Assembly (NCBI GenBank): GCA_016182805.1
Contig: JACPFV010000023.1
Location: forward strand, 20,124-84,123
DNA length: 64,000 nucleotides
Reading direction: 5' to 3'
Source: Gammaproteobacteria bacterium
GTDB taxonomy: Bacteria; Pseudomonadota; Gammaproteobacteria; Nevskiales; Nevskiaceae
The notes beneath the pieces are model-generated. The model did no database searches. It was not told the origin of the DNA and saw only the letters and a program-made list of their open reading frames with translations. Position 1 is the first letter of the stretch. Each line of letters begins with the position of its first letter. Of this stretch, positions 22,545-34,193 are shown one piece after another. A program made the translations under genes and the position numbers.

Positions 22545-24173
22545 CTAGGCCGCCGCCGTCGCGCCGTCGTTCAGCACCCGGTCCGCGCCGATTTCGGCGA
22601 TCAGAACGGTCGGCGCGTGGATGTTGCTGCCGGTGATGGTCGGCATCACCGACGAGTCGATCACGCGCAGGCGGTCGACGCCGTGGACCCGCAACCGGCC
22701 GTCGACCACCGCCAGCGCGTCGCTGCCCATCTTGCACGAGCTGGCGGTGTGGTAGACGGTCTCGACCCGGTCGCGGACGAAGGCGCGGATTTCGTCGTCG
22801 GTCCGCACCGCGGGGCCGGGCATCTCCTCGCCGCCGTCGAACGGGCGCAGGGCGGGCTGGGCGAGGATGTCGCGGGCCAGCTTGACGCCCTTGACCAGCG
22901 CCTCCAGCTCCTTGTCCCTGGCGAAGTAGTTGGCTTCGATCCGCGGCGGATCGAACGGGTCGGCGCTGCGCAGCAGCACGCGGCCGCGGCTTTCGGGCCG
23001 CAGGTGGCAGAGGTGCAGCACGTAGCCGGCGCGGGCGGGCATCAGCAGGTCGCGGCCGTGGGGTTCCATGCGCGTCGCCGCGAACTGGAGTTGCAGGTCG
23101 GGGATCGGCTCCGCCGGGTCGGATTTGACGAAGCCGCCGCAGTCCGTGACCGTGTAGACGAAGGGCTGCCCGCGGCCGAGCGCACGCCGCAGGAAGCCCA
23201 GCATGGCGCGCCCCGGCGTGGTCGAGAAGGAGCTGCGGCTGCGGTCGCGGTGGCGGATCAGGATGTCCGGATGGTCCTGCAGGTTCTCGCCCACGCCGGG
23301 CAGGTCGTGGACCACGTCGATGCCCAGCGCGCGCAGCTCGGCCGCCGGGCCGACGCCGGACAGCTTGAGCAACTGCGGCGAGTTGATGACGCCGCCGCTC
23401 AGGATCACCTCCTTGCGTGCGTACACGCGCACCGGCTTGCGCCGTGCGGCGAGGTCGTGAAACGCCACGCCGACCGCGCGCCGCCCGTCGAACAGGATGC
23501 GCGCGGCGTGGGCGCGGGTGCGCACCGTCAGGTTGGGGCGGGGCAGCGCCGGGTCGAGGAAGGCGTAGGCGGCGTTGCAGCGCCGGCCCTCCGGCGTCTG
23601 TGTGACCTGGAAGAAGCCGCAGCCTTCCTGGCTGGCGCCATTGAAGTCGTCGTTGCGGGCGAAGCCGGCTTCCGCGCAGGCGCGCACGAAGGCCTCGCTG
23701 GGCGGGAACCGGAACGTGGTGTCGACCACGTCCATCTCGCCATCGGCGCCGTGCCAGGCGTCGGCGCCGCGCTGCTGGCGTTCGGAGCGCAGGAACCACG
23801 GCAGCACCGAGGTGTGGTCCCAGCCCGCGTTGCCCAGCTCGGCCCAGCGGTCGTAGTCGCAGGGATGGCCGCGGGTGTAGATCATCGCGTTGATCGAGCT
23901 GGAGCCGCCCAGCGCCTTGCCGCGCGGCCAGTAGAAGTCGCGGTTGCCGTTGGCCGGCTCGACTTCCGTCCGGTAGCGCCAGTTGTAGCGCCGGCTGTAC
24001 ATCAGGTACAGCATGTTCAGCGGGTTGCAGCTGCGGACGAAGTAGCTGCGGTCGCTGGGGCCGGCCTCCAGCAGGCACACCGAGTTGGCGGGGTTTTCGG
24101 ACAGGCGGTTGGCGAGCACGCAGCCCGCCGAGCCGCCGCCGACCACGATGTAGTCGAACTGCGCGTCGTGCAT
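22545..24173 (-). CDS. GMC family oxidoreductase (choline/alcohol dehydrogenase-like)
   Basis: [41 protein letters not shown]-terminal [12 protein letters not shown]...[24 protein letters not shown]; start ATG 24173. Confidence 0.9.
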   Translation of the reverse strand: MHDAQFDYIVVGGGSAGCVLANRLSENPANSVCLLEAGPSDRSYFVRSCNPLNMLYLMYSRRYNWRYRTEVEPANGNRDFYWPRGKALGGSSSINAMIYTRGHPCDYDRWAELGNAGWDHTSVLPWFLRSERQQRGADAWHGADGEMDVVDTTFRFPPSEAFVRACAEAGFARNDDFNGASQEGCGFFQVTQTPEGRRCNAAYAFLDPALPRPNLTVRTRAHAARILFDGRRAVGVAFHDLAARRKPVRVYARKEVILSGGVINSPQLLKLSGVGPAAELRALGIDVVHDLPGVGENLQDHPDILIRHRDRSRSSFSTTPGRAMLGFLRRALGRGQPFVYTVTDCGGFVKSDPAEPIPDLQLQFAATRMEPHGRDLLMPARAGYVLHLCHLRPESRGRVLLRSADPFDPPRIEANYFARDKELEALVKGVKLARDILAQPALRPFDGGEEMPGPAVRTDDEIRAFVRDRVETVYHTASSCKMGSDALAVVDGRLRVHGVDRLRVIDSSVMPTITGSNIHAPTVLIAEIGADRVLNDGATAAA

Positions 24174-24193
24174 GAAAGGTCCAGGAGGGCGAT

Positions 24194-24643
24194 TTACCAT
24201 CGAAACTTGTCCCACAGCTCCGGATGTGCCCAGTGCCGCGGGTTGAGCCAGTCGGGACGGTCCTTGTAGTCGTACAGGTCGAAGCGGAACAGGTCCAGCC
24301 CCGGTGTGTGCGCCACGCGGCGGAAGCCCAGCGCCGCGCATTCCGCCGCTTGCACCGGCGAGCGTTCGTCCAGGATGGCGAGGGTGCGGCCGGCGTGACG
24401 GTCGCGCAGGGCGGCAAGCAGGGCGCGCCATTCGGCGGCGGTGCGGTCGGCGGTGACATGCGCGACGGCGGCGTCGAAATGGTCCGCCGGCGTCAGGCCG
24501 GACCGGCCCAGGTGACGCGGGTGCAGCGGCGCCAGCGCGGCGCACAGGCGGTCGCGCAGCGGGCCGGCCGGCATCGCCAGCAGCAGCGAGCCGGGCACCG
24601 GCTGCAACTGCGCGAGCAGGCTGGCCAGGAAGGGATCGTCCAT
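24194..24643 (-). CDS. Small conserved protein (DUF6231-like)
   Basis: MDDPFLASLLAQL...DLFRFDLYDYKDRPDWLNPRHWAHPELWDKFRW; family name from memory. Confidence 0.5.
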   Translation of the reverse strand: MDDPFLASLLAQLQPVPGSLLLAMPAGPLRDRLCAALAPLHPRHLGRSGLTPADHFDAAVAHVTADRTAAEWRALLAALRDRHAGRTLAILDERSPVQAAECAALGFRRVAHTPGLDLFRFDLYDYKDRPDWLNPRHWAHPELWDKFRW

Positions 24644-24660
24644 CGGCGCGCAGGATAGGC

Positions 24661-24698
24661 GCAAAGAAAAAGCCCCGCCAGCGTGCGCTGGCGGGGCT
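24661..24698 (-). terminator. Rho-independent terminator downstream of the ompA-family gene
   Basis: Minus strand reads AGCCCCGCCAGCG/CGCTGGCGGGGCT inverted repeat followed by TTTTTCTTT. Confidence 0.9.
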
Positions 24699-24718
24699 CG
24701 ATCCGAACGCGACGGCGC

Positions 24719-26077
24719 TTACTCGCCGATCACGCGCATCTCGACGCGGCGGTTCAGCTCGCGGCCGTCCTCGGTCTCGTTGCTGGCGATCGGCTGCGAC
24801 TCACCATAGCCCTTGAAGGTGAGGCGCTTGTTGTCCACGCCGCGCGAGGCCAGGTAGTCGTAGACGGCGATGGCGCGCTTCTCCGACAGCTTCTGGTTGT
24901 AGACGTCGCTGCCGAGCGAGTCGGTATGGCCGCCGATCTCGACGATGATCGCCGGCGCCGCCATCAGCGCGTCGGCGAGCTGGTCGAGGATGACCTTGGC
25001 GTTGGCGGTCAGCTTGTTGCTGTTGAACTCGAAGTTCACGCCGCGCAGCACGATGGCGTCGCCGCTGGCGCAGCCTTCGAGCGTGACCGGCTCGCCGGGC
25101 GCCGGCTCGCGGCAGGCCGGTTCCTCGGCCGCCGGGGCGGGGACGGGTGCCGGCTCAGGCTCGGGCGCGGCTTCGAGCGGGCAGCCTTCCTCGTTCACCT
25201 GGGTGCCGGCGGCGGTGGCCGGGCACTTGTCGAGGCGGTCGACGACGCCGTCGGCGTCCTCGTCCAGCTCGCAGCCCTTCTCGTCGACAATGGCGCCGGC
25301 CGGCGTGGCCGGGCACTGGTCGAGGTCGTCCGGAACCGCATCGGTGTCGACGTCCGCCGGAGCGGCGGGGACGACGGCCGGCGGTTCCGGCGCCGGCTCG
25401 GCCGGGGGCGGCGGCAGGTTGCCCAGCGGGATCTGCAAGCCGATGTTGAACACGCCGTCGTAGAACTCCTTGTCGCCGCCCGGCGTGCCGATGCCGGTGC
25501 GCCAGTGCGCGTCCATGCGGTAGCGCGCTTCGGCGCGCAACTGCGTGCCCTCGGCCAGGCCGATGCCGGTCAGGTCCACCGGCCACAGGTAGCCGACGCC
25601 GGCGTCGAAAACGGTGGCCTTGTAGTCCACCGGCGTGACGGTGGCGCCGCGCGCGGTGGGCAGGTCCTCGCCGAAGCCCTGGTGCAGGGCGAGCAGGGCG
25701 TACAGGTTCGGGTACTCCGGCTTCGGGAAAACCATCGCCGCGATGCCGAAGCCGTTGAGCTTGGTGGAGCCGTCCGCGCCTTCAACGTCGGCGTCCATGC
25801 TGCTGAAGTAGCCGGTCAGCTCGAGGTTCAGGCCGGAGGCGAAACGGCGGCCGACCGCGATGGAGGCGCCCAGGCCGTCCTTGGTGCCGCGGTCGCTGTC
25901 GGCCAGCGTGTAGGAGAACAGAGGGGCGAAATACAGGCGCTTGTCCTGGCCGCCGGACGTCGCCGCGGCCGAACCGCCATCGTCGTACGAGCCCTCGTCG
26001 TCCTGTGCGGACGCAGGAATGGACGCGAGCATCGCCGCCGCCGCGAGCGCGCAAAAAAAGCCCGACCGATAAGCCAT
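24719..26077 (-). CDS. OmpA family outer membrane protein (porin-like domain, thrombospondin-type-3-like repeats, OmpA C-terminal domain)
   Basis: Signal peptide MAYRSGFFCALAAAAMLASIPASAQ; DVDTDAVPDDLDQCPATPAG repeats; EIGGHTDSLGSDVYNQKLSEKRAIAVYDYLASRGVDNKRLTFKGYGE. Confidence 0.92.
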   Translation of the reverse strand: MAYRSGFFCALAAAAMLASIPASAQDDEGSYDDGGSAAATSGGQDKRLYFAPLFSYTLADSDRGTKDGLGASIAVGRRFASGLNLELTGYFSSMDADVEGADGSTKLNGFGIAAMVFPKPEYPNLYALLALHQGFGEDLPTARGATVTPVDYKATVFDAGVGYLWPVDLTGIGLAEGTQLRAEARYRMDAHWRTGIGTPGGDKEFYDGVFNIGLQIPLGNLPPPPAEPAPEPPAVVPAAPADVDTDAVPDDLDQCPATPAGAIVDEKGCELDEDADGVVDRLDKCPATAAGTQVNEEGCPLEAAPEPEPAPVPAPAAEEPACREPAPGEPVTLEGCASGDAIVLRGVNFEFNSNKLTANAKVILDQLADALMAAPAIIVEIGGHTDSLGSDVYNQKLSEKRAIAVYDYLASRGVDNKRLTFKGYGESQPIASNETEDGRELNRRVEMRVIGE

Positions 26078-26280
26078 GTGATCTCCCCTGAAACGCTTTC
26101 CGGGACTCCCGGAACGCCCTGATTGTTCGGATCAAAACAATATAGCAGCCGCCGCCGCCCGGCGCCTGCCGGAAAAACTGTAGCAGACTCCAAACCCTGT
26201 TACATCAATCGATCGTCCGTGGCGCGATGACCGTCGCATGCCGATCCGCTAGACTGCGCCCCCTTCGGAAGTGCGAGCCC

Positions 26281-27376
26281 ATGGAAATCAACCCGATCAA
26301 GAGCGAGATCACAGCCCTGCAGGCGCGTTTCGACGCGCTGCGGGGCTATCTTTGACTACGCCGGCAAGCGCGACCGCCTGGCCGAAGTAGCCGCGGAACT
26401 GGAAAGCCCCGAGGTCTGGAACAAGCCCGAGCGCGCGCAGAACCTGGGCAAGGAGCGCGCGCGCCTGGAGGAAGTGATCCAGCCGCTGGAAAAGGCCGAA
26501 TCCGGCCTCAAGGACGCCGCCGAGCTGCTGGAACTGGCGGCGGCCGAGAACGACGCCGGCACCGTCGCCGAGATCGCGCACGACGTGCAGGCGCTGGCCA
26601 AGCTCGCCGCCGGCATGGAATTCAAGCGCATGTTCAGCGGCGAGATGGACGCGAACAGCGCCTATCTCGACATCCAGTCCGGTACCGGCGGCACCGAGGC
26701 GCAGGACTGGGCCGAGATGCTGCTGCGCATGTACCTGCGCTTCTGCGCCGACAAGGGCTGGAAGACCGAGATCATGGAATGCTCGGCCGGCGAAGTCGCC
26801 GGCATCAAGAGCGCCTCGGTCTACGTGCAGGGGCCGTACGCGTACGGCTGGCTGCGCACCGAGATCGGCGTGCACCGGCTGGTGCGCAAGTCGCCGTTCG
26901 ACTCCAATGCGCGGCGCCACACCTCGTTCGCCGCGGTGTTCCTGTCGCCGGAAGTGGACGACGACATCAAGATCGACATCAACCCCGCCGACCTCAAGGT
27001 CGACACCTACCGCTCCAGCGGCGCCGGCGGCCAGCACGTCAACAAGACCGAGTCGGCGATCCGCATCACGCACGCGCCTTCGGGCATCGTGGTGGCCTGC
27101 CAGACCGAGCGCTCGCAGCATGCCAACCGCGACCGCGCGATGAAGATGCTCAAGGCCAAGCTGTACGAGCGCGAGATGGAAAAGCGCGACGCCGAGAAGC
27201 AGAAGCTGGAGGCGTCCAAGACCGACATCGAGTGGGGCTACCAGATCCGCTCGTACGTACTCGATCAGTCGCGTATCAAGGATCTGCGCACCGGCGTGGA
27301 AGTCGCCGATACGCAGCGGGTGCTGGACGGCGACCTGGACCGCTTCATCGAAGCGAGCCTCAAGCAGGGACTTTGA
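26281..27376 (+). CDS. prfB: Peptide chain release factor 2, with programmed +1 frameshift at TGA 26353-26355
   Basis: ATG 26281 reads [24 protein letters not shown] then CTT TGA C; +1 frame continues [16 protein letters not shown]...; GGQ motif ([19 protein letters not shown]). Confidence 0.96.
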
Positions 27377-27377
27377 A

Positions 27378-28877
27378 ATGAACGAGCCGCAGAAGCCGCA
27401 AGACGAGAATTTCCTCATCGCCCAGCGCCGCGAAAAGCTGGACAAGCTGCGCGCAGCCGGCAACGCCTATCCCAACGACTTCCGCCGCAACGCCTGCGCC
27501 GCCGACCTCCATGGCATGTACGGCGCGCGCTCGGCCGAGTCGCTGGACGCCGAGACGTCCACGTTCGCGATCGCCGGCCGCATGATGGCCAAGCGCGTCA
27601 TGGGCAAGGCCAGCTTCGCGCAGTTGCAGGACCTGTCCGGCCGCATCCAGGCCTTCGTGCAGCAGGACGCGGTCGGCGCCGAGGTCTATACCGACTTCAA
27701 GACCTGGGACGTGGGCGACATCGTCGGCGTCGAAGGCCGCGTGATGAAGACCAAGACCGGCGAGCTGTCGCTGCGCGCGACCAAGGTCCGCCTGCTGGTC
27801 AAGTCGCTGCGGCCGCTGCCGGAGAAGTGGGCCGGCCTGACCGACACCGAAGTGCGCTACCGCCAGCGCTACCTCGACCTGATCGTGAATCCGGACGTGC
27901 GCAAGGCGTTCGAGCGGCGCGCCCAGATCACGCGCTTCGTGCGCGACTTCTTCGACACCCTGGGCTTCATCGAGGTGGAGACGCCGATGATGCAGCCGCT
28001 GGCCGGCGGCGCGGCGGCCAAGCCCTTCGTCACGCACCACAACGCGCTGGACCGCGACCTGTACCTGCGCGTGGCGCCGGAGCTGTACCTCAAGCGCCTG
28101 GTGGTCGGCGGCTTCGAGAAGGTCTACGAGCTGAACCGCAATTTCCGCAACGAGGGACTGTCCACCCGGCACAACCCCGAGTTCACGATGCTGGAGTTCT
28201 ACCAGGCGTACGCGGACTTCGAAGACTTCATGGACCTGATCGAGACGCTGGTGCGCGATCTCACGGAGACCGTGACCGGCGGCACCGTCGTGCGCTACCA
28301 GGACCGTGAGTACGATTTCGGCAAGCCGTTCGCACGCCTGACGCTGGTGGAGGCGGTGCAACGCTACAACCCGCAGATCGACGCCAACCGGCTCTACGAC
28401 CGCGCCTATCTCGCCGAGTACGCGCGCAAGGTCGGCGGCGACGTGAAGCCCGACTACGGCGTCGGCAAGCTGCAACTGGAGATCTTCGAGAAGACCGCCG
28501 AGTCGAGCCTGCACGACCCGACCTTCGTCACCGAGTATCCGACCGAGGTGTCGCCCCTGGCGCGCCGCAACGACGAGAATCCGGAAGTGACGGACCGTTT
28601 CGAGTTCTTTCTCGGCGGCCGCGAGATCGCCAACGGTTTCTCCGAGCTGAACGATGCCGACGACCAGGCCGCGCGCTTCCGCGCCCAGGCCGACAGGAAG
28701 GCGGCCGGCGACGACGAGGCGATGGTCTACGACGCCGACTACATCCGCGCGCTGGAGTACGGCCTGCCGCCGACCGCCGGCGCCGGCATCGGCATGGACC
28801 GGCTGGTGATGTTTCTCACCGACAGTGCTTCGATCCGGGACGTGTTGCTCTTTCCGCAGATGCGGCCCGAAGCCTAA
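27378..28877 (+). CDS. lysS: Lysyl-tRNA synthetase, class II
   Basis: [83 protein letters not shown]. Confidence 0.97.
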   Translation: MNEPQKPQDENFLIAQRREKLDKLRAAGNAYPNDFRRNACAADLHGMYGARSAESLDAETSTFAIAGRMMAKRVMGKASFAQLQDLSGRIQAFVQQDAVGAEVYTDFKTWDVGDIVGVEGRVMKTKTGELSLRATKVRLLVKSLRPLPEKWAGLTDTEVRYRQRYLDLIVNPDVRKAFERRAQITRFVRDFFDTLGFIEVETPMMQPLAGGAAAKPFVTHHNALDRDLYLRVAPELYLKRLVVGGFEKVYELNRNFRNEGLSTRHNPEFTMLEFYQAYADFEDFMDLIETLVRDLTETVTGGTVVRYQDREYDFGKPFARLTLVEAVQRYNPQIDANRLYDRAYLAEYARKVGGDVKPDYGVGKLQLEIFEKTAESSLHDPTFVTEYPTEVSPLARRNDENPEVTDRFEFFLGGREIANGFSELNDADDQAARFRAQADRKAAGDDEAMVYDADYIRALEYGLPPTAGAGIGMDRLVMFLTDSASIRDVLLFPQMRPEA

Positions 28878-28881
28878 ACGC

Positions 28882-29832
28882 TTACTCCGTCAGGAACGCA
28901 TGAGCCCCCGCGGTGCTGCCGACGCGCAGTCCGCGCGAGGCGGCGCGTGTGCGCTGCAATACGGCCAGCAGCTCGCGGGCGCCGTCCGGCAAGATCGCGG
29001 CGTCCACCACCTCGCCGACGTTCTGGCCGTCGGCCTCGGCGTCGTATACGGGCATGCCCGGCTCGATTTCGTCGGCTCCGGCGCGCAGGCGGAACAGGCG
29101 GCGCTTGATTTCGCCCAGGTAGTGCACGCGCGCCACGACCTCCTGTCCGGTGTAGCAGCCCTTGTTGAAGCTGATGCCGCCGAGCTGGTCCAGATTGGCC
29201 ATCTGCGGCACGAAATGGTCTTGCGTCTCGACGTAGACGGTCGGGACGCCGGCGCGGATGTCGAGCAGCTTCCAGGCGTTGGTTCCGGCCGGCGCGGCCT
29301 GCGCGGCGAGACGCGACCACAGCGCCGCCACGTCGGAAGCGGGGTGCAGCACCGTCCAGCGCGGGACGTGGCCATGCCGGCGCAGGACCGCGGTTTCGCC
29401 GGCCTGCGCGCAGGCCATCGGCGCCTCCGGCGCCGGCAGCCCGGCCGCGGCCAGCGCGCCGGCGGCGGCGGGGCCGGCCAGGCCCAGGACGGCGCAGCGG
29501 CCGCTCAGGTCCTCCAGCGTCACCTGCGCGCGCAGCACGTACATCCGCAGGCGCCGCAGCGTCGCGTCGAGGATGCAGCGCTCCACCAGCAGGTGGACGC
29601 CGTCGGGCCGGCGCAGCAGGTGCAGCACGGCGAGCATGCGGCCCTTGGGGCTGTTCAGGCTGGCGAGCTGGCCGGTGTCCGGCGTCAGCCCGCGCAGGTC
29701 GTTGCTCAGCTGTCCCTGCAGGAACGTGTCGGCGTCGCGCCCACCGACGCGGATCACGCCCAGGTGGAGCTGCGGGACGACGACCGTGCCGCCGAGCGCG
29801 GCTTCGGCTTCGGCGCCGCGCGATTTTGTCAC
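28882..29832 (-). CDS. ygfZ: Folate-binding protein YgfZ-like
   Basis: YgfZ motif GGISFNKGCYTGQEVVARVHYLGEIKRRLFRL; GTG start 29832 inferred. Confidence 0.85.
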   Translation of the reverse strand: MTKSRGAEAEAALGGTVVVPQLHLGVIRVGGRDADTFLQGQLSNDLRGLTPDTGQLASLNSPKGRMLAVLHLLRRPDGVHLLVERCILDATLRRLRMYVLRAQVTLEDLSGRCAVLGLAGPAAAGALAAAGLPAPEAPMACAQAGETAVLRRHGHVPRWTVLHPASDVAALWSRLAAQAAPAGTNAWKLLDIRAGVPTVYVETQDHFVPQMANLDQLGGISFNKGCYTGQEVVARVHYLGEIKRRLFRLRAGADEIEPGMPVYDAEADGQNVGEVVDAAILPDGARELLAVLQRTRAASRGLRVGSTAGAHAFLTE

Positions 29833-29862
29833 ACTATAAAAGTTTTCCAGCCACCGAGCCCC

Positions 29863-30066
29863 GTGTCGTCCTCTGCCCGCGATCCGTTGGTCCGCATCTA
29901 CCGGCCGAAGCCGGTCGAGGCGGCGATCCGTCTGGACGAGTTGTTGAGGCAGGAGTCGCAGGCAGAGCGTTCGGCACCCGTGACCGAGATCGGCGGGCGC
30001 AAGGACGGGCCGGAGCCGACGCGCTACGGTGACTGGGAAAAGAACGGCCGCTGCATCGATTTTTAA
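29863..30066 (+). CDS. DUF1674 protein, succinate dehydrogenase assembly factor 4 (SDHAF4)-like
   Basis: 67-aa ORF from GTG 29863 ending in GPEPTRYGDWEKNGRCIDF (DUF1674/SDHAF4 C-terminal signature), directly upstream of sdhC. Confidence 0.8.
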   Translation: MSSSARDPLVRIYRPKPVEAAIRLDELLRQESQAERSAPVTEIGGRKDGPEPTRYGDWEKNGRCIDF

Positions 30067-30122
30067 GCGTCGCGGCAGGCCGCCCGCAGTTCGATATTTG
30101 GGACCCAACCAGGGGAGTTGGA

Positions 30123-30524
30123 ATGAGCACGCCAAGCTCCGCGCCGAACCGGCCGCTTTCGCCTTTCATGCTGGGGCAGTATTACCGCTTCCAGCTCACC
30201 TCCGTACTGTCCTTCCTGCACCGCTTGACCGGCGTCGGCCTGTCGCTCGGCGCGGCGCTGCTGGCGCTGTGGCTGATCGCGCTGGCCGGCGGTCCGTGGA
30301 TGTACGCCGCCGTCGCCCGGCATCTCACCGCCTGGTACGGCCAGGTTCTGCTGTTCGGCTTCACCTGGGCGCTGATGTATCACCTGGGCAACGGCATCCG
30401 CCATCTGGTGTGGGACTTCGGCTACGCCTTTTCGATGAAGGCGGTATATGCCGGCGGCTACATCGTCGCCGCCGCCTCGCTGCTGCTGACCGCGGCGGTG
30501 TGGGCGCTGGCCTACGCAATCTAG
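30123..30524 (+). CDS. sdhC: Succinate dehydrogenase cytochrome b556 subunit
   Basis: RPLSPFMLGQYYRFQLTSVLSFLHRLTGVGLSLG; YHLGNGIRHLVWDFG. Confidence 0.95.
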   Translation: MSTPSSAPNRPLSPFMLGQYYRFQLTSVLSFLHRLTGVGLSLGAALLALWLIALAGGPWMYAAVARHLTAWYGQVLLFGFTWALMYHLGNGIRHLVWDFGYAFSMKAVYAGGYIVAAASLLLTAAVWALAYAI

Positions 30525-30534
30525 GGAGACCGAC

Positions 30535-30912
30535 ATGAGCCTGCGTTCCCCCCTCGGCCGCGCGCGCGGCCTGGGTTCCGCCAAGCAGGGTGTGCATCAC
30601 TTCTGGGTGCAGCGCGTTTCGTCCGCCGCCCTGGTCCCGCTGTCGCTGTGGTTCGTGTTCTCGGTCGCCCGGCTGCACGGGGCCGACTACGCCGCGGTCA
30701 AGCACTGGGTGTCGGCGCCCTCGGTGGCGGTCGCCCTGGTGCTGTTCCTGGCCACGCTGTTCTACCACTCGATGCTGGGCGTGCAGGTGGTCATCGAAGA
30801 CTACGTGGGGCACGAGGGCGCGCGGCTGGCGAGCCTGGTGCTGTCCAAGTTCGTTCACGCGATCCTGGCCGCGGCGAGCATCTTCGCCGTCCTCAAGGTC
30901 GCCCTGGGATAA
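30535..30912 (+). CDS. sdhD: Succinate dehydrogenase membrane anchor subunit
   Basis: [41 protein letters not shown]; position. Confidence 0.93.
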   Translation: MSLRSPLGRARGLGSAKQGVHHFWVQRVSSAALVPLSLWFVFSVARLHGADYAAVKHWVSAPSVAVALVLFLATLFYHSMLGVQVVIEDYVGHEGARLASLVLSKFVHAILAAASIFAVLKVALG

Positions 30913-30917
30913 CAACA

Positions 30918-32711
30918 ATGTCCGCTTACGAGATCGTCCATCATGAATACGACGCGGTCGTCGTCGGAGCCGGTGGCGCGGGCCTGCGCGCCACGCTGGG
31001 CCTGGCCGAGACCGGCCTGAAGACCGCCAACATCACCAAGGTGTTCCCCACGCGCTCGCACACGGTGGCGGCGCAGGGCGGCATCTCGGCGGCGTTGGCC
31101 AACATGGGCCGCGACGACTGGCGCTGGCACTTCTACGACACCGTCAAGGGCTCCGACTGGCTCGGCGACCAGGACGCGATCCAGTACATGACGCGCGAGG
31201 CGATCCCCGCGATCATCGAGCTGGAGCACTACGGCGTGCCGTTCTCGCGCACGCCGGAAGGCAAGATCTACCAGCGTCCGTTCGGCGGCATGACCACCGA
31301 GTTCGGCAAGGGCCCGCCGGCCCAGCGCACTTGCGCCGCCGCCGACCGCACCGGCCACGCGATGCTGCACACGCTGTATCAGCAGTCGCTCAAGTGCAAG
31401 GCGCAGTTCTTCATCGAGTACTTCGCGCTCGACCTGCTGATGGACGAGGACGGCTCTTGCAAGGGCGTGCTGGCCTGGGACCTGGCGACCGGCCAGCTTC
31501 ATCGGTTTCGCGCGCACATGGTGATCCTGGCGACCGGCGGCTACGGCCGCGCATTCTTCTCGGCCACCTCCGCGCACACCTGCACCGGCGACGGCAACGC
31601 CATGGTGCTGCGCGCCGGCCTGCCGCTGCAGGACCTCGAATTCGTGCAGTTCCACCCGACCGGCATCTACGGCTCCGGCTGCCTCATCACCGAAGGCGCG
31701 CGCGGCGAGGGCGGCTACCTGACCAACGCCAAGGGCGAGCGATTCATGGAGCGTTACGCGCCGTCGGTGAAGGATTTGGCGCCGCGCGACATGGTCAGCC
31801 GCGCGATGTCCACGGAAATCCGCGAGGGCCGCGGCGTCGGGTCGGAGAAGGACCACATCCACCTGCACCTGGAGCACCTGGGCCCGGACGTGCTGCACAA
31901 GCGCCTGCCCGGCATCACCGAAAGCGCCAAGATCTTCGCCGGCGTGGACGCGACCAAGGAGCCGATCCCGGTCGTGCCGACCGTGCACTACAACATGGGC
32001 GGCATCCCGACGCTCTACACCGGCGAGGCGGTCACGCTCAAGAACGGCAACCCCGACGCGGTCGTGCCCGGCCTGATGGCGGTAGGCGAGGCGGCCTGCG
32101 TGTCGGTGCACGGCGCCAACCGCCTGGGCTCCAACTCGCTGCTCGACCTGGTCGTGTTCGGCCGCGCCGCGGCGCTGCGCACGGCCGAGCTGATCAAGCC
32201 GGCGACGCCGCACAAGAAGATCCCCGGCGCGTCCGAGGAGCAGTCGCTCGCGCGCCTGGACAGGTTGCGCAACGCCAAGGGCAAGGCTCCGACCGCGACC
32301 ATCCGCCTGGCGATGCAGAAGACCATGCAGAAGCACTGCGCGGTGTTCCGCGACGGCCCGCTGATGCAGGAAGGCATCCAGGAGCTGAAGGGCGTGATCG
32401 ACGAGTTCACCAACGACCTCGGCGTGACCGACCGCTCGCTGGTCTGGAACAGCGACCTGGTCGAATCGCTGGAATTGGACAACCTGCTGGGCCAGGCGCT
32501 CATCACGATCGTCTGCGCCGAGAACCGCAAGGAGTCGCGCGGCGCGCACGCGCGCGACGACATCAAGGATCGCGACGACAGGAACTGGCTCAAGCACACC
32601 ATCGCGTGGCGCACGGGCGCCAAGGACGTGAAGATCGATTTCCGTCCCGTGCACATGAACCCGCTCGACGCCGAGGTGGATCACATTCCGCCCGTCGCCC
32701 GCAAGTACTAA
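30918..32711 (+). CDS. sdhA: Succinate dehydrogenase flavoprotein subunit
   Basis: [72 protein letters not shown]. Confidence 0.97.
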   Translation: MSAYEIVHHEYDAVVVGAGGAGLRATLGLAETGLKTANITKVFPTRSHTVAAQGGISAALANMGRDDWRWHFYDTVKGSDWLGDQDAIQYMTREAIPAIIELEHYGVPFSRTPEGKIYQRPFGGMTTEFGKGPPAQRTCAAADRTGHAMLHTLYQQSLKCKAQFFIEYFALDLLMDEDGSCKGVLAWDLATGQLHRFRAHMVILATGGYGRAFFSATSAHTCTGDGNAMVLRAGLPLQDLEFVQFHPTGIYGSGCLITEGARGEGGYLTNAKGERFMERYAPSVKDLAPRDMVSRAMSTEIREGRGVGSEKDHIHLHLEHLGPDVLHKRLPGITESAKIFAGVDATKEPIPVVPTVHYNMGGIPTLYTGEAVTLKNGNPDAVVPGLMAVGEAACVSVHGANRLGSNSLLDLVVFGRAAALRTAELIKPATPHKKIPGASEEQSLARLDRLRNAKGKAPTATIRLAMQKTMQKHCAVFRDGPLMQEGIQELKGVIDEFTNDLGVTDRSLVWNSDLVESLELDNLLGQALITIVCAENRKESRGAHARDDIKDRDDRNWLKHTIAWRTGAKDVKIDFRPVHMNPLDAEVDHIPPVARKY

Positions 32712-32723
32712 GGACGAACCGAC

Positions 32724-33509
32724 ATGGCTCAGTTCACCCTGCCGAAGAATTCGCAGATCGACAAGTCCGCGGGCAAGCATCACCCGGCGCCGGCGGGCGC
32801 CAAGAACGTCCGCACCTTCAAGATCTACCGCTACGACCCGGACTCCGGCGCCAACCCGCGCGTGGACACCTACGAGGTGGACATGGACGCTTGCGGCCCG
32901 ATGGTCCTGGACGCGCTGATCAAGATCAAGAACGAGATCGACGCGACGCTCACCTTCCGCCGGTCCTGCCGCGAGGGCATCTGCGGCTCCTGCGCGATGA
33001 ACATCGACGGCACCAACACGCTGGCCTGCACCAAGGCCTGCACCGACGTTTCCGACGAGGTCAAGATCTACCCGCTGCCGCACATGCCGGTGGTCAAGGA
33101 CCTGGTGCCGGACCTGACGCACTTCTACGCGCAGCTCGCCTCGGTGGAGCCCTGGCTCAAGACCGATTCGCCCGCGCCGACGCGCGAGCGCCTGCAATCC
33201 GAGGAGGACCGCGCCAAGCTCGACGGCCTCTACGAGTGCATCCTGTGCGCCTGCTGCACCACCAGCTGCCCCAGCTACTGGTGGAACGGCGACCGCTACC
33301 TGGGTCCGGCCACGCTGCTGCAAGCGTACCGCTGGATCGCGGACTCGCGCGACGAGGCCACCGGCGAGCGCCTGGACGCGCTGGAAGACCCGTTCAAGCT
33401 GTACCGCTGCCACACCATCATGAACTGCGCCCGGACCTGCCCCAAGGGGCTTAACCCGGCCAAGGCGATTGCCGAAATAAAGAAAATGCTGGTCGAACGC
33501 ACAACCTGA
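32724..33509 (+). CDS. sdhB: Succinate dehydrogenase iron-sulfur subunit
   Basis: [62 protein letters not shown]. Confidence 0.97.
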   Translation: MAQFTLPKNSQIDKSAGKHHPAPAGAKNVRTFKIYRYDPDSGANPRVDTYEVDMDACGPMVLDALIKIKNEIDATLTFRRSCREGICGSCAMNIDGTNTLACTKACTDVSDEVKIYPLPHMPVVKDLVPDLTHFYAQLASVEPWLKTDSPAPTRERLQSEEDRAKLDGLYECILCACCTTSCPSYWWNGDRYLGPATLLQAYRWIADSRDEATGERLDALEDPFKLYRCHTIMNCARTCPKGLNPAKAIAEIKKMLVERTT

Positions 33510-33521
33510 GAATCGTCGCCG

Positions 33522-34193
33522 GTGGAGCTGGGTCTACGCATCGGCGACACGCTGCAACTGCAAACGCTGCAGGAGGATCATCCTGCGCGCTACCACGTCA
33601 CGCTGATCGGTGGCGCCGAGCGGCGCAGCCTGCTGGTCACGGCGCCGCAGGCCGACGGCAAGATCATCCTGGTGCGCGAGGGCCAGGTGTTCGTGGTGCG
33701 CGCCTTCCTGGGCGACCGCGCGCTCGGCTTCCGCTGCACCGTGCTCAAGCGCGTCGCCGTCCCGTACCCGTACCTGCACCTGAGCTACCCCTATGTGCTG
33801 GAGCAGGTCCGCGTGCGGCGCTCGGCGCGGGTGCTGGTGCAGTTGCCGGGCGAGATGATCTCGCCGGGCCCGCTGGCGGGCGTCGCCAAGGGCACCGTGA
33901 TCGACCTCAGCGTCACCGGCGCCATGTTCGAGTGCTCCGCCAGCCCTGGCGACGTCGGCGCCCGTCTGCGGCTGAATTGCAACCTGCCGATCGCCGGCAT
34001 GGCGGTCCACCTGCTGGAGACCGACGTCGTGATCCGCAACATCGAGACCGAAAACGCGCCCGAAGGCACGGCGCATTACGGCGTGCACTTCATGGACGTG
34101 AACCCGGCGGCCGCCCTGGCGTTGCGCGCTTTCGTCTACGAGCGCCTGGCCGGCATGGGCCGCGAGGGCCCGTCCGAGGGCGCGGCGCCGTGA
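33522..34193 (+). CDS. Flagellar brake/YcgR-N plus PilZ domain protein (c-di-GMP binding)
   Basis: VRVRRSARVLVQLP (PilZ RxxxR) and IDLSVTGAMFEC (D/NxSxxG-type motif); GTG start. Confidence 0.8.
   Translation: MELGLRIGDTLQLQTLQEDHPARYHVTLIGGAERRSLLVTAPQADGKIILVREGQVFVVRAFLGDRALGFRCTVLKRVAVPYPYLHLSYPYVLEQVRVRRSARVLVQLPGEMISPGPLAGVAKGTVIDLSVTGAMFECSASPGDVGARLRLNCNLPIAGMAVHLLETDVVIRNIETENAPEGTAHYGVHFMDVNPAAALALRAFVYERLAGMGREGPSEGAAP

Noticed and set aside
30855-33413. 852-aa minus-strand ORF opposite sdhA/sdhB
   Set aside because: Shadow ORF caused by high third-position GC in conserved SDH genes; composition dominated by R/H/A/V/L/Q with no domain features.
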